Translations under genes and position numbers: made by a program | Shown: positions 46,596-55,719 of the stretch, piece by piece | Layout of the letters: each line of letters starts with the position of its first letter | How positions within the stretch are numbered: position 1 is the stretch's first letter | DNA from: an uncultured Lachnospiraceae bacterium | GTDB lineage: Bacteria > Bacillota > Clostridia > Lachnospirales > Lachnospiraceae | DNA length: 64,000 nt | Direction: 5' to 3' | NCBI GenBank assembly: GCA_910586355.1 | Contig: CAJUHJ010000010.1 | Coordinates: 48,638-112,637 of the forward strand | The notes under the pieces: model-generated | Told to the model about the DNA's origin: nothing | What the model saw: the letters and a program-made list of their open reading frames with translations, nothing else | Databases searched by the model: none

Positions 46596-47708
46596 TTAAT
46601 TAACAGATGCATTGAAATTAACAGGAAGAATTAGATAAATATAAGTTTCATTTTCGTCTTTGATAAAGCATGGTGCTTTTGGGTTTACCATGTAGATTGT
46701 AACTTCTTCTTCATCAATAACGCGAAGTGCATCTATAAAAAACTTTGGATTAAAGCCAATTAAAATATCTTTGCCTTCTTTTTCAATGTCGATATCTTCA
46801 TTCATAGAACCGATAAAAGAGTTTATTTTTAACTCCATAGAAGTATCTGTAATATTCATAATAATTGGTTTTTTATCACCTTCTTTGATTAAAAGAGTAG
46901 CTCTGTCAATACAATTTAATAATTCTTTCTTATTGATATTTATTTTTGTTTCGTAATCTGAAGATAACATTTGCTCTATTTTAAAATATTCTCCTTCGAT
47001 AAGCCTTGATACTACTGTGGTTTGGTCGAATTCAAATATAATATGGTTTTCTGTCAGAAATAAAAATACATCCTCTTCAGCAGATCCTGGAAGAATTTTA
47101 CTAATTTCATTTAAAGTTTTCCCTGGTACAATTACTTTTTTATATTCGTAGGAATCTTTTAGTTCTATATTTCGAATTGAAATCCTATGTCCGTCTAAGG
47201 ATACAACTTTTAATTTATTTTCATTAATTTCAAATAGTTCTCCAGACATTAATTTATTATTATCATTGTCTGTAATTGAAAATATTGTTTGCCGTATTAC
47301 TTCTTTTAAGGTAAATTGAGACATAGATACTGAGTTTTTACGTTCTACATATGGTAAATAGGAAAAATCTTCACCTGATTTCCCGATGATATTAAATTTA
47401 GCTTTTTCACAGCTAATCAATGTTTTAAATGTTTGGTCTGTTTCAATTGTTACTTCATTGTCTGGAAGTTTTCGAACAATTTCTAAGAATATTTTAGCGT
47501 CTAAGGCAATGATGCCAGGTTCTAATATTTCTCCAGTAATAATTGTTTCAATGCCCAATTCCATATCGTTTGCCGTTAGTTTTATTTTATTTGCGGAAGC
47601 GTCAATTAAGATACATTCTAAGATTGACATAGTTGTTCTAACTGGTACTGCTTTTGAAACAATATTAACGCCTTTTAGAAGATCTGATTTACTGCATATT
47701 AATTTCAT
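46596..47708 (-). CDS. dnaN: DNA polymerase III sliding clamp (beta subunit)
   Basis: 370 residues from ATG 47708, behind GAGGAG. Three repeated clamp domains; begins MKLICSKSDLLKGVNIVSKAV and ends YLILPVNFN. Forms the ring that tethers the polymerase. An ATG 18 bases earlier lacks a better ribosome site. Confidence 0.97.
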   Translation of the reverse strand: MKLICSKSDLLKGVNIVSKAVPVRTTMSILECILIDASANKIKLTANDMELGIETIITGEILEPGIIALDAKIFLEIVRKLPDNEVTIETDQTFKTLISCEKAKFNIIGKSGEDFSYLPYVERKNSVSMSQFTLKEVIRQTIFSITDNDNNKLMSGELFEINENKLKVVSLDGHRISIRNIELKDSYEYKKVIVPGKTLNEISKILPGSAEEDVFLFLTENHIIFEFDQTTVVSRLIEGEYFKIEQMLSSDYETKININKKELLNCIDRATLLIKEGDKKPIIMNITDTSMELKINSFIGSMNEDIDIEKEGKDILIGFNPKFFIDALRVIDEEEVTIYMVNPKAPCFIKDENETYIYLILPVNFNASVN

Positions 47709-47904
47709 GTGTATAACTCCTCTCAAGAAAATCTATAAATACTATTATAAAGATATTTCATAGTAGTAATATTAATAGATGTGAATATGTTCAAAACCCT
47801 TAGAATCCTTGAAAATGAAGCATTTTTGAAAAGTATAAGCTGTTCAAAAACATTAAAATCAAGAGGATATGTCCTGTATAAAGTGTGGACAACTATTTTA
47901 ATAA
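47709..47904. other. dnaA-dnaN spacer: likely oriC half with DnaA-trio-like tract
   Basis: A run of triplets TAG TAG TAA TAT TAA TAG at 47761-47778 is followed after one base by TGTGAATAT (47780-47788), the complement of ATATTCACA, a 7/9 match to the DnaA box TTATCCACA. A further box-like site TGTGGACAA lies at 47884-47892. Seen in the dnaA-to-dnaN direction this is box then trios, as in the Bacillus unwinding region. Confidence 0.55.
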
Positions 47905-49257
47905 TTAATTTGGATTAATTTTTTTCTTAATGGTTTCAATTAAGATTCGTGTATTTTCATTTTTGTTGTATTCTTCAGTTATCTTTTTTACGCCGTGAAG
48001 AACAGTCGAATGGTCTCTTTTACCTAATAATACGCCAATAGATTCAACTGTAACGTCTGTCATATTTTTACAGAGGTACATTGCAATCTGTCTTGGACGG
48101 ACGATATCGCTGCTTTTTGCTTTTGATATAATCTGATCCATTGATATTTGGAAGTGCTCAGAAACAACTTCAATGATTAATTGAGGTGTAATCTCTTTTG
48201 GTTTGTCAGGAGTAATAATATTTTGAAGCTCTTTGATTGCTATATCCATGGTGATTTCTGTTTTTACCAGGTTGCCGTAGGCTAAAAGTTTATTTAACGC
48301 GCCTTCTAATTCACGGATGTTCGACTTGATATTGTTCGCGATATAATTCAAAATTTCATCGCTTAACTCCATTTCATCAGATTCAACTTTACGCCTAAGG
48401 ATTGCCATACGTGTTTCATAATCCGGTAATCCAATATCTGCCATAAGGCCCCATTCGAAACGGGACTGAATACGTTCTTCCAGTGTTTCCATTTCTTTTG
48501 GAGGCTTATCTGAAGTCAGGACAATTTGTTTTCCAGAGGAATGAAGTACGTTAAATGTATGGAAAAATTCTTCCTGTGTGCTTTCTTTACCTATTATAAA
48601 TTGGATATCGTCAATCATTAATACATCTACGGTACGGTATTTTTCCCTAAGTTTCGTCATCGCAGTTGCATTACCAGTACGGATAGATTCAATAACTTCG
48701 TTTGTAAATTCTTCAGATGTTACATATAAAACCCGTAAATCTGGATTTTGTTCTAATATAAAATTGCCGATGGAATGGATTAAATGCGTTTTACCAAGTC
48801 CAGGTCCGCCGTAAATATAAAGAGGGTTGTAAGTATCTCCAGGAGATTCTGCAACTGCAAGAGAAGCAGACTGGGCGAAACGGTTATTACTTCCAACGAC
48901 AAAGGTATCAAATGTATAACTAAGATTTAGATTGGAACGTTCAGCAGCTTCTGTGGAAAAAGTATTCTTTTTTGCAGGCGTACTGCGGAGCTTTTTTGCT
49001 TGTTCCGGAAGCAGGAATACTAATTCGTATTCAATACCTGTCATTTCTGTAATTGCTACTTTTAAGGGTAGTTCATACTTTTTTGAAATATAATTTAGGC
49101 CAAGTTGTTCTGAGGGAACTAATATATAGAGTTTATTATTCTCTACGGCACATAATTCCAGTGGTTTTAGCCATGTATCAAAGGAAATTTGAGAAATGTC
49201 GTGCTCTTCCTTTACTTCTTGTAAAATTTGTTCCCATTGTTCAAAAATTGCTTCCAT
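47905..49257 (-). CDS. dnaA: Chromosomal replication initiator protein DnaA
   Basis: 450 residues. Domain I (EQWEQILQEVKEEHDISQISF), AAA+ domain III with Walker A GGPGLGKTHLIHS and Walker B LMIDDIQFI, and a C-terminal helix-turn-helix domain IV with RPRQIAMYLCK and KRDHSTVLHG that reads DnaA boxes. Divergent from rpmH across the origin. Confidence 0.98.
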   Translation of the reverse strand: MEAIFEQWEQILQEVKEEHDISQISFDTWLKPLELCAVENNKLYILVPSEQLGLNYISKKYELPLKVAITEMTGIEYELVFLLPEQAKKLRSTPAKKNTFSTEAAERSNLNLSYTFDTFVVGSNNRFAQSASLAVAESPGDTYNPLYIYGGPGLGKTHLIHSIGNFILEQNPDLRVLYVTSEEFTNEVIESIRTGNATAMTKLREKYRTVDVLMIDDIQFIIGKESTQEEFFHTFNVLHSSGKQIVLTSDKPPKEMETLEERIQSRFEWGLMADIGLPDYETRMAILRRKVESDEMELSDEILNYIANNIKSNIRELEGALNKLLAYGNLVKTEITMDIAIKELQNIITPDKPKEITPQLIIEVVSEHFQISMDQIISKAKSSDIVRPRQIAMYLCKNMTDVTVESIGVLLGKRDHSTVLHGVKKITEEYNKNENTRILIETIKKKINPN

Positions 49258-49594
49258 CTAAATTTCTCCATAAATAAAAAGTTATAACAAAAATTATACA
49301 CTCATTATCATAACAAAATTTGCATATTTTATCAATCAAAAAATTAATCACGTGGATATTTTATGAAAATTTGGGGATGTGTTGTAGATAAAACAACCGA
49401 GTTATCCACAATTTATCCACAGATTGTGCAAGACTTTTATAAATTCACAAAAAAATTGGAAATGTGGAAAGTAAATTGTGGATAACTTTTCGGAATATAT
49501 AAAATACTTATTAAAATATCTAATTTTTCTTGACTTAGAGAGTTTTTTTGTTATAATTGAAATAGTGTTTTTTGGAGTAGAGGAGGTGGATACT
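49258..49594. other. oriC region between dnaA and rpmH with DnaA boxes
   Basis: Perfect DnaA boxes TTATCCACA at 49402-49410 and 49413-49421 (plus) and 49477-49485 (minus strand, TGTGGATAA). One-mismatch copy TGTAGATAA at 49383-49391; a weaker TGTGGAAAG near 49463. The surrounding bases are strongly AT-rich. Strand polarity of genes flips here. The dnaA promoter should also lie here, but I could not assign it clearly. Confidence 0.85.
49530..49557 (+). promoter_or_regulatory. SigA-type promoter of rpmH
   Basis: TTGACT (49530-49535), 16 bases, TATAAT (49552-49557), 38 bases ahead of the rpmH ATG. Confidence 0.7.
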
Positions 49595-49729
49595 ATGAAA
49601 ATGACATATCAGCCAAAAAAAAGACATAGAGCAAAAGTCCATGGGTTCAGAAAAAGAATGAGAACAGCAGGTGGAAGAAAAGTATTGGCAGCAAGAAGAT
49701 TAAAAGGAAGAAAGAAAATATCAGCTTAG
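49595..49729 (+). CDS. rpmH: 50S ribosomal protein L34
   Basis: 44 residues, the standard length: MKMTYQPKKRHRAKVHGF through RRLKGRKKISA. The ATG at 49595 follows GGAGGTG. An in-frame upstream ATG would add 39 residues not found in L34 and is rejected. Confidence 0.98.
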   Translation: MKMTYQPKKRHRAKVHGFRKRMRTAGGRKVLAARRLKGRKKISA

Positions 49730-49778
49730 GCCACAATTTGTGGTCTTTTCTTCTATTATCAGGGAGTTCGGTTAATAT

Positions 49779-50138
49779 ATGAAATTTTCAGAGTCGCTGA
49801 AAAAAAATAAAGATTTTCGGATTGTATATAATAAGGGAACTTCTCATGCAAACAGATATTTAGTTATGTATGTATTAAAGAATGACAGTGATAGAAACAG
49901 ACTTGGAATCTCTGTCAGTAAAAAAGTTGGAAATAGTGTGATCAGGCATCATATTACACGTTTAGTAAGAGAGGGTTATCGGCTGCATGAAGAAATATTT
50001 AATCGCGGATTAGATATTGTAGTCATTGCAAGGGTGAATGCAAAACGCGCTACTTACCATGAAATAGAGAAATCTATTCTTAATCTTGCAAATCTTCATC
50101 AAATTATAGAAAACGAAAAGAAGATGGAATCATTTTGA
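49779..50138 (+). CDS. rnpA: Ribonuclease P protein component
   Basis: 119 residues. Protein cofactor of RNase P for tRNA 5' processing. Signature DRNRLGISVSKKVGNSVIRH; the usual RNR after the Val is RHH here, a variation of the basic helix. A GGGAG lies 12 bases before ATG. Overlaps yidD by 4 bases. Confidence 0.96.
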   Translation: MKFSESLKKNKDFRIVYNKGTSHANRYLVMYVLKNDSDRNRLGISVSKKVGNSVIRHHITRLVREGYRLHEEIFNRGLDIVVIARVNAKRATYHEIEKSILNLANLHQIIENEKKMESF

Positions 50139-50344
50139 AAAAAATTATAATTGCAATTATAAAATTTTATAGAAAATATTTGTCACCGTTAAAATCAACA
50201 AAATGTCCTTACATACCAACGTGTTCTGAGTATGGATTGGAAGCTGTTGAAAAGTATGGCGCCTTAAAGGGCGGCATATTGGCAGTGTGGCGGATATTGA
50301 GATGTAATCCTTTTTCAAAAGGTGGATATGATCCCGTTCCATAA
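50135..50344 (+). CDS. yidD: Membrane protein insertion efficiency factor YidD
   Basis: 69 residues starting with TTG, which overlaps the rnpA stop (TTGA). Signature CPYIPTCSEYGLEAVEKYG and FSKGGYDPVP. Small membrane-associated partner of YidC. No good ribosome site, so it probably relies on coupled translation from rnpA. Confidence 0.94.
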   Translation: MKKIIIAIIKFYRKYLSPLKSTKCPYIPTCSEYGLEAVEKYGALKGGILAVWRILRCNPFSKGGYDPVP

Positions 50345-50368
50345 TTCGGTATTAGGAGGAATATTACA

Positions 50369-51631
50369 TTGTCAGATATCATTTTAACTGCATATGATGG
50401 TGCAATTCTTGGACCTATTGCAAAATTACTTGGTTTTATTATGAATTTGATTTATTCATTCATGGTAAATGTACTGGGAATTGGAAATATCAGTATTGCA
50501 ATTATTGTTTTTACAATTTTTATTTATATGTGTTTGCTGCCGATTACTTATAAACAGCAAAAGTTTTCAAAATTGAACCAAAAAATGCAGCCGGAACTTC
50601 AAAAAGTACAGAAAAAGTATCAGGGGAAAAAAGATCCGGTTTCTGTACAGGCAATGCAGGATGAAACATCAGCTATCTACGAAAAATATGGCGTATCGCC
50701 GATTGGAAGCTGCGTGTATATGTTAATTAACATGCCGATTATCCTTTCATTGTGGCGTGTTTTTCAGGCCATTCCGGCATATATTGCAATAGTAAGAGAT
50801 CAGTTTACATCTTTAGTTGAAGGGATTATGACAACACCTGGTTATCAGGATAAAATGTCTGATTTAATTGAAAATTTAAAAATGTCTTCTCTTCGAGTTG
50901 ATTTTACTGTGAAAGATGATTCAATTCTTTCTAATTATATTATAGACACCTTATATTCTTTAAATGCTTCTGGCTGGGACATGCTGAAAGAAAAATTTTC
51001 AGGTTTGTCGGATATTGTTGTTTCTACACAGGAACATTTGGATGAAATGAATAATTTTCTGGGGATGAGTATTTCTGACAGCCCTATGAGTATTATCAGA
51101 AATGGAATGTCAAACGGTGCATATCTTTTTGTAGTATTGGCGCTTCTGATTCCTATTTTTTCTTATTTAACTCAGGTTTTAAGTTTGAAGTTAATGCCTC
51201 AGGCAGGGGGCGCTGATGATGCGATGGGAAGTCAGATAAAAATGATGAATAAGATTATGCCTTTGTTCTCTTTATTCTTTTGTTTTTCTGTTCCGGTAGG
51301 TCTTGGCGTATATTGGATTATTAGTGCAATTGTCCGTTCATTACAGCAGGTTGCATTAAATAAGCACTTTGAAAAAATTAATTTAGATGATATTATAAAA
51401 GAGAATCAGGAAAAAGCAAAAAAGAAACGTGAAAAGAAGGGTATTGCAGAAAATAAGATTAATCAGACAGCCAGAGTAAATACAAGGAAAATCAATGAAC
51501 CGTCAATGTCTGCAAGAGAAAAAGAACAGGCTTTAGAAAAAGCTGCTAAAGCAAGAAATTCGGCAAAAGCTGGAAGTATGGCGGAAAAGGCAAATCTTGT
51601 AAAGAAATTTAATGAGAAGAATACAAAATAG
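50369..51631 (+). CDS. yidC: Membrane protein insertase YidC/OxaA
   Basis: 420 residues starting with TTG (50369) after AGGAGG. First helix, a 60K IMP region (KQQKFSKLNQKMQPELQKVQ), further helices (LINMPIILSLWRVF; VPVGLGVYWIISAIVRSLQQ), and a basic C-terminal tail likely to contact the ribosome. A ~100-residue insert of extracytoplasmic sequence (residues ~150-240) separates the first helices from the rest. Confidence 0.95.
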   Translation: MSDIILTAYDGAILGPIAKLLGFIMNLIYSFMVNVLGIGNISIAIIVFTIFIYMCLLPITYKQQKFSKLNQKMQPELQKVQKKYQGKKDPVSVQAMQDETSAIYEKYGVSPIGSCVYMLINMPIILSLWRVFQAIPAYIAIVRDQFTSLVEGIMTTPGYQDKMSDLIENLKMSSLRVDFTVKDDSILSNYIIDTLYSLNASGWDMLKEKFSGLSDIVVSTQEHLDEMNNFLGMSISDSPMSIIRNGMSNGAYLFVVLALLIPIFSYLTQVLSLKLMPQAGGADDAMGSQIKMMNKIMPLFSLFFCFSVPVGLGVYWIISAIVRSLQQVALNKHFEKINLDDIIKENQEKAKKKREKKGIAENKINQTARVNTRKINEPSMSAREKEQALEKAAKARNSAKAGSMAEKANLVKKFNEKNTK

Positions 51632-51643
51632 GGGGCGGATAGT

Positions 51644-52273
51644 ATGGATTTTATAGAAGTTTCAGCGAAAACGTATGATGAAGCCGTTACAGAAGCATTG
51701 GTAAAGTTAGGTTTGACAAGTGATCAGGTGAAAATTGAAGTCCTTGATAAAGGAAGTTCTGGTTTTCTTGGAATTGGAGCAAAACCCGTAAAGATTAAAG
51801 TTACTAAAAATCTTACAGTAGACGGATACTTAAATAAGTTTTTATCAGATATTTTTGAAGCTATGAAAATGGAAGTTACGGTTCATATGCAGATTGATGA
51901 AGAGAAACGCAGCATTTCCATTGACTTAGAAGGAAATGAAATGGGTGTGTTGATTGGAAAAAGAGGACAGACACTAGATTCCCTTCAGCTGCTTGTGAAT
52001 AATGCAGTTCATAAGAATTTTGAAACTTATTATAAAGTTAAAATTGATACAGAAAATTATCGTGTCAGACGAAAAGAAACTTTAGAGAATCTTGCTAAAA
52101 ATGTTGCTTATAAAGTGAAGAGGACGAAACATTCTGTTACTTTAGAACCGATGAATCCTTTTGAAAGAAGAGTTATTCATTCCGCTCTTCAAAATGATAA
52201 GTATGTTATGACTCATAGCGAGGGAGATGAACCGTTCAGGCATATCGTTGTTTCTTTAAAAAGACAAAATTAA
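51644..52273 (+). CDS. khpB: RNA-binding protein KhpB (Jag)
   Basis: 209 residues. Jag-N domain (FIEVSAKTYDEAVTEAL), KH domain (GVLIGKRGQTLDSLQLLVN) and R3H domain (MNPFERRVIHSALQND). Binds small RNAs and affects cell elongation in other Firmicutes. ATG follows GGGGG. Confidence 0.93.
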   Translation: MDFIEVSAKTYDEAVTEALVKLGLTSDQVKIEVLDKGSSGFLGIGAKPVKIKVTKNLTVDGYLNKFLSDIFEAMKMEVTVHMQIDEEKRSISIDLEGNEMGVLIGKRGQTLDSLQLLVNNAVHKNFETYYKVKIDTENYRVRRKETLENLAKNVAYKVKRTKHSVTLEPMNPFERRVIHSALQNDKYVMTHSEGDEPFRHIVVSLKRQN

Positions 52274-52280
52274 AATTTAG

Positions 52281-52339
52281 AACTGCTGCAGTACATTTAC
52301 TTTCGAATTTTGCTTCGTGAGTTTGAGACTGCAGCAGTT
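52281..52339 (+). terminator. Hairpin between khpB and mnmE
   Basis: Perfect 12-bp stem AACTGCTGCAGT / ACTGCAGCAGTT with a 35-base loop, followed by TTATTTATT. It starts 8 bases after the khpB stop and ends 36 bases before the mnmE ATG. Terminator, attenuator or RNA-processing site. Confidence 0.5.
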
Positions 52340-52375
52340 TTATTTATTCTGAACTTTAAATACGGAGGTATCAAT

Positions 52376-53749
52376 ATGAAAACAGATACAATTGCTGCAA
52401 TAGCTACATCTATGACGAATTCGGGCATTGGAATTGTTCGAATCAGCGGTGAAGAAGCAGTAAAAGCAGCAGAAAAGGTAGTACAGTTAAAGGAAAATAA
52501 AAAATTGTCTGACTGTCCATCCCATACAATTCATTATGGATTTGTTAAGGATGAGGATAAAATCGTAGATGAAGTTATGGTACTTTTAATGAAAGCCCCA
52601 AGAAGTTATACGAGAGAGGACACAGTTGAGATTGACTGCCATGGTGGTATTCTTGTTATGAATCAAATTTTAGATATTGTTTTGAAAAATGGCGTAAGGC
52701 CCGCTGAGCCGGGTGAATTTACAAAACGTGCTTTTTTAAATGGAAGGATTGATCTTGCACAGGCAGAATCTGTGATAGATGTTATTAATGCAAAAAATGA
52801 TTTTGCGTTGAAAGCATCTATGAACCAGTTAAGCGGTTCTGTTTCTGCTGTGATAAAAAAAATTCGTGCAGACATATTACATGAAATTGCTTTTATTGAA
52901 TCTGCTATTGACGATCCGGAACATTATCAACTGCTGGATTATGGAGAGGCGCTTTTGGATAAAGTAAATCAGTTATTAAACGAGATTTTAACTCTTTTGA
53001 AAAATGCGGATAACGGAAGAATTCTAAAGGAAGGAATTCATACGGTAATTGTAGGAAAACCAAATTCAGGAAAATCATCTCTGTTAAATTTGCTTGTTGG
53101 AAAAGAGAGGGCAATTGTAACAGACATTGCAGGAACAACGAGAGATGCAATTGAAGAACAAATTCGTCTCAATGGAATTAGTTTGAATGTAATTGATACT
53201 GCAGGGATTCATAATACAGATGATGTTGTGGAGAAAATTGGAGTAGATAAATCAAAAAAATATATAGAAGACTGTGATTTGGTAATATATGTGGTTGATG
53301 CTTCACTTCCACTAGACTCCGATGATATGAAAATTATTGAGATGATAAAAAATCGTAATGTAATTGTTTTATTAAATAAGTCTGACTTAAATCAAAAAGT
53401 GTCAGAAGATGAAATACACAGACATCTTCAGAAAGAGATTCTTTCTATTTCAGCGAAATATGGAAATGGAGTAAATGATTTAGAACGAATGATTGAGCAA
53501 ATGTTTTTTCATGGAAAAATTCGGATGAATGATGAAGTTTATATTACGAATACAAGACATAAGGCTTCTTTACAGGAGGCGAAAAAAAGTTTGCTGCTTG
53601 TAAAGAAGAGTATAGAAGATGGATTACCGGAAGATTTTTATTCGATTGATTTAATGAATTCTTATGAAGAGCTTGGAAAGATTTTGGGAGAATCAGTAGA
53701 AGACGATTTAGTGAATGAGATTTTCCGTAAGTTTTGTATGGGTAAGTAA
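52376..53749 (+). CDS. mnmE: tRNA modification GTPase MnmE
   Basis: 457 residues from ATG 52376 behind GGAGGT. Tetrahydrofolate-binding N-domain, helical domain, G domain (GKPNSGKSS, TDIAGTTRDA, DTAG, NKSD) and the C-terminal catalytic Cys motif FCMGK (usually C[IV]GK). With MnmG it modifies wobble uridine of tRNAs. Confidence 0.96.
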   Translation: MKTDTIAAIATSMTNSGIGIVRISGEEAVKAAEKVVQLKENKKLSDCPSHTIHYGFVKDEDKIVDEVMVLLMKAPRSYTREDTVEIDCHGGILVMNQILDIVLKNGVRPAEPGEFTKRAFLNGRIDLAQAESVIDVINAKNDFALKASMNQLSGSVSAVIKKIRADILHEIAFIESAIDDPEHYQLLDYGEALLDKVNQLLNEILTLLKNADNGRILKEGIHTVIVGKPNSGKSSLLNLLVGKERAIVTDIAGTTRDAIEEQIRLNGISLNVIDTAGIHNTDDVVEKIGVDKSKKYIEDCDLVIYVVDASLPLDSDDMKIIEMIKNRNVIVLLNKSDLNQKVSEDEIHRHLQKEILSISAKYGNGVNDLERMIEQMFFHGKIRMNDEVYITNTRHKASLQEAKKSLLLVKKSIEDGLPEDFYSIDLMNSYEELGKILGESVEDDLVNEIFRKFCMGK

Positions 53750-53810
53750 AACCTTTTATAATATTAAAACGCGGAAATAGTATACATAATAGTGGAAAGA
53801 GGGAAGAAAA

Positions 53811-55709
53811 ATGCCTTGTATTGTGGAAAACTATGATATTTGTGTAGTGGGTGCGGGACATGCCGGATGTGAAGCTGCTTTGGCGGCAGCAAGGCTTGGA
53901 TATGAAACAATGCTTTTTACAATTAGTGTAGACAGTATTGCTCTAATGCCTTGCAATCCAAATATTGGAGGAACTTCTAAGGGTCATTTGGTCCGGGAGA
54001 TTGATGCGCTTGGCGGTGAGATGGGAAAAAATATCGATAAAACATTTATTCAGTCGAAGATGTTAAATAAGTCAAAGGGACCGGCTGTTCATTCTTTGAG
54101 GGCTCAGGCAGATAAAGCTGCATATAGTATGGAAATGAGAAAGACTCTTTATAAGCAGAAACATCTTACTTTAAAACAGGCTGAAGTATCAGAAATTTTA
54201 ACTGAAGGAAAAACAGGAAATGATACTATTGTTGGATTAAAAACTGTTTCCGGCGGTACTTATTATTGTAAAGCAGTCATTCTTTGTACTGGAACTTATC
54301 TTAAGGCAAGATGTCTGACTGGGGAAATGATAACACATACTGGACCGAATGGTTTGCAGGCAGCAAATTACTTGTCAGAATCCTTAAAAAACCTCGGAGT
54401 AGAAATGTACCGCTTTAAAACTGGTACTCCGGCAAGAATTGATAAAAATTCCATTGATTTTTCTAAGATGACAGAGCAGTTCGGAGATGAAAGAATCGTT
54501 CCATTTTCTTTTTCTACGAACCCAGAAGATATTCAGAAAAATCAAGTTTCATGCTGGCTGACTTATACAAATGAAAAAACGCATGAAGTGATTCGAAATA
54601 ATTTAAGTCGTTCACCTCTTTTTTCTGGAATGATAGAGGGAACTGGGCCAAGATATTGCCCCTCCATAGAGGATAAAGTGGTAAAATTTGCAGATAAAGA
54701 AAAACATCAGGTTTTTATTGAACCAGAGGGAATTAATACAAATGAAATGTATATTGCCGGAATGTCTAGTTCCCTTCCTGAAGACGTCCAGTATCAGATG
54801 TATCGTTCCGTACCTGGACTTGAACATGCAAAAATTGTACGAAATGCTTATGCAATTGAGTACGATTGCATTAATCCAAATCAGCTTCAGTTAAGTTTAG
54901 AGTTTAAGAAAATCAAAGGGCTTTTTTGTGGCGGACAGTTTAATGGAAGCAGCGGTTATGAAGAAGCAGCGGCTCAGGGATTGATTGCCGGAATCAATGC
55001 CTGTATGCAGATTCAAGGAAGAGAGCCTCTTATTTTAGATCGCTCTGAGGCTTATATTGGAGTATTGATTGATGATCTTGTAACAAAAGAAAATCATGAA
55101 CCTTACCGCATGATGACTTCGAGAGCGGAATATCGTCTCATTTTGCGTCAGGATAATGCAGATCTTCGTTTGACAAAAAGAGGATATGAAGTTGGATTGA
55201 TTTCAAAAGAACGTTTTGATTCTTTATTAGAAAAAGAGAAGATGATTGAAGAAGAACTGAAACGGATTCAGAAAGTAATGGTTGGGGCAAATCAAAATGT
55301 ACAGGCATTTTTGCATTCGTGCGGAAGTATTCCATTAAATACAGGAACTTCCTTAGTAGAACTTATTCGAAGACCAGAATTAAATTATGATTTGTTAGAG
55401 CCAATTGATAAAGCAAGAAAACCGCTTCCTTTCGATGTCAGAGAGCAGGTGAATATACTTGTAAAATATGAAGGATATATTACAAGGCAGATGAAACAGG
55501 TTGAACAGTTTAAAAAACTAGAAAAAAAGAAACTTCCGAAAGGGTTAGATTATAATGATATTCATGGTCTTAGAATTGAGGCAGTTCAAAAACTGAATTT
55601 GTTGAAGCCAATGTCTATTGGACAAGCTTCTAGAATTTCGGGCGTATCTCCGGCAGACATTTCTGTAATTTTAGTTTATTTGGAACAATTTTATTATAAA
55701 AAACAGTAA
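53811..55709 (+). CDS. mnmG: tRNA uridine-5-carboxymethylaminomethyl modification enzyme MnmG
   Basis: 632 residues. FAD domain at the start (GAGHAGCEAALAAARLG), conserved CNPNIGGTSKGHLV, and a C-terminal helical tail. Partner of MnmE. RBS GAGGGAAG. Spacing to mnmE is 61 bases. Confidence 0.97.
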   Translation: MPCIVENYDICVVGAGHAGCEAALAAARLGYETMLFTISVDSIALMPCNPNIGGTSKGHLVREIDALGGEMGKNIDKTFIQSKMLNKSKGPAVHSLRAQADKAAYSMEMRKTLYKQKHLTLKQAEVSEILTEGKTGNDTIVGLKTVSGGTYYCKAVILCTGTYLKARCLTGEMITHTGPNGLQAANYLSESLKNLGVEMYRFKTGTPARIDKNSIDFSKMTEQFGDERIVPFSFSTNPEDIQKNQVSCWLTYTNEKTHEVIRNNLSRSPLFSGMIEGTGPRYCPSIEDKVVKFADKEKHQVFIEPEGINTNEMYIAGMSSSLPEDVQYQMYRSVPGLEHAKIVRNAYAIEYDCINPNQLQLSLEFKKIKGLFCGGQFNGSSGYEEAAAQGLIAGINACMQIQGREPLILDRSEAYIGVLIDDLVTKENHEPYRMMTSRAEYRLILRQDNADLRLTKRGYEVGLISKERFDSLLEKEKMIEEELKRIQKVMVGANQNVQAFLHSCGSIPLNTGTSLVELIRRPELNYDLLEPIDKARKPLPFDVREQVNILVKYEGYITRQMKQVEQFKKLEKKKLPKGLDYNDIHGLRIEAVQKLNLLKPMSIGQASRISGVSPADISVILVYLEQFYYKKQ

Positions 55710-55719
55710 GGATGGAGTT

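Noticed and set aside
49258..49400. dnaA promoter
   Set aside because: TATAAT-like hexamers are present on the minus strand, but no -35 box stands at an acceptable distance, so I did not assign one.
49478..49594. N-terminal extension of rpmH to 83 residues
   Set aside because: It would include a DnaA box and the rpmH promoter; L34 is always about 44 residues and has its own GGAGGTG ribosome site.
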